Shown here in pieces: positions 5,366-5,613 of a DNA stretch of 5,613 nucleotides. Source of the stretch: an uncultured Bacteroidota bacterium (GTDB lineage: Bacteria; Bacteroidota; Bacteroidia; Chitinophagales; Saprospiraceae). Under the pieces are notes generated by a model that was not told the DNA's origin, made no database searches, and saw only the letters and a program-made list of their open reading frames with translations. The DNA is taken from positions 1-5,613 of the forward strand of contig CALEIL010000062.1 of assembly GCA_937876435.1 (NCBI GenBank), given 5' to 3'. How positions within the stretch are numbered: position 1 is the stretch's first letter; each line of letters starts with the position of its first letter. A program made the translations under genes and the position numbers.

Positions 5366-5613
5366 TCAATCTTCCAATCCCGGATAATTCAACAACCCAT
5401 TGTTGTTCAAAATATCTAAACTTTTGAGCGAGGAATGAAGCTCACTACCTCCTTCTAAAGTTTTTGTGTATCGTTCAAACCTCAATGCATCGGATTTGGT
5501 CTCAAATTTTTGAACATAAATCAGTGCCAGGGGGCGTCGATGACGGGTCGAAGTATTCCCACCCATATTGTGCCTCAAATATCTGTCGCCTACATCCCGA
5601 GTTACACCCTTGT
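5366..5613 (-). CDS. Small GIY-YIG endonuclease-like protein, second copy, 5' end beyond the window
   Basis: The frame is open from the TGA at 5366-5368 to the window end and gives 82 complete codons, starting at the YKG-equivalent (KGVTRDVGDRYLRHNMGG). A TTG at 5578 lies inside the conserved domain and is not the real start. The N-terminal 16 or so residues, including the first catalytic tyrosine, are off the contig. The helix Arg (in DRYLRHN) and the metal-binding Glu (in DALRFERYTK) are present. The C-terminus differs from the copy at 4943-5233 after about residue 65 of the alignment. Between its stop and the tRNA-like relic lie about 40 bp of AT-rich sequence. It is a paralogue by local duplication, probably of the same function. 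Confidence 0.83.
   Translation of the reverse strand, partial: KGVTRDVGDRYLRHNMGGNTSTRHRRPLALIYVQKFETKSDALRFERYTKTLEGGSELHSSLKSLDILNNNGLLNYPGLED
5559..5613 (-). repeat. Exact 55-bp repeat, copy 2, at the contig end
   Basis: Identical over all 55 bases to 5133-5187, and it ends exactly at the last base of the window. This fits a contig stopped by an assembler at an unresolved repeat of one k-mer length (k=55). The real identity may continue beyond the end. Confidence 0.95.

Noticed and set aside
4809..5613. Possible CRISPR array because of spaced repeats
   Set aside because: There are only two 63-64-bp modules separated by a protein gene, not short regularly spaced repeats with unique spacers.

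Overview
The window looks like a contig from a shotgun-sequenced, probably metagenomic, member of the Bacteroidota. The evidence is signal peptides ending in the Bacteroidota-style FSQ, AT-rich spacers, no strong Shine-Dalgarno sequences before the genes, and the combination of a formylglycine sulfatase, a beta-helix lipoprotein, a PQQ dehydrogenase and small GIY-YIG proteins. Genus cannot be read from the sequence. Every credible gene lies on the minus strand.

Layout, left to right. Bases 1-32 are not genomic: they match an Illumina TruSeq adapter. Bases 33-535 hold the N-terminal 167 codons of a PQQ-dependent dehydrogenase lipoprotein cut off by the contig end. A 236-bp spacer without a gene follows. 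Next is a parallel beta-helix lipoprotein (772-2028, possibly to 2100), then a secreted CGPSR-type sulfatase (2090-3577), a 183-bp spacer, and a class I SAM-dependent methyltransferase with a CxxC insertion (3761-4663). In transcription order (right to left) this reads methyltransferase, sulfatase, beta-helix protein, PQQ dehydrogenase. The sulfatase and beta-helix genes are close enough to be co-transcribed and suggest processing of a sulfated polysaccharide outside the cytoplasm. The methyltransferase and PQQ genes have larger gaps and may be separate units.

The right-hand part (about 4809-5613) is different. It holds two tandem, diverged GIY-YIG endonuclease-like minigenes (4943-5233 and 5366 to beyond the end) about 426 bp apart. 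They alternate with two copies of a 63-64-bp module (4809-4872 and 5244-5306). The module has a T-arm-like GC palindrome, then a terminator-like hairpin, then a short leader. In the right-hand copy the module joins a tRNA-like anticodon arm with a CAU anticodon, so it resembles the 3' half of a decayed tRNA-Met gene. A third module position, with no GIY-YIG gene after it, lies upstream of the methyltransferase. This tRNA remnant/hairpin/GIY-YIG array is the most unusual part of the window and may be a small selfish or mobile cassette.

The right edge of the contig falls at the end of an exact 55-bp repeat shared by the two GIY-YIG genes. That is what a de Bruijn assembly with k=55 would produce at an unresolved repeat, so the array may continue with more copies.
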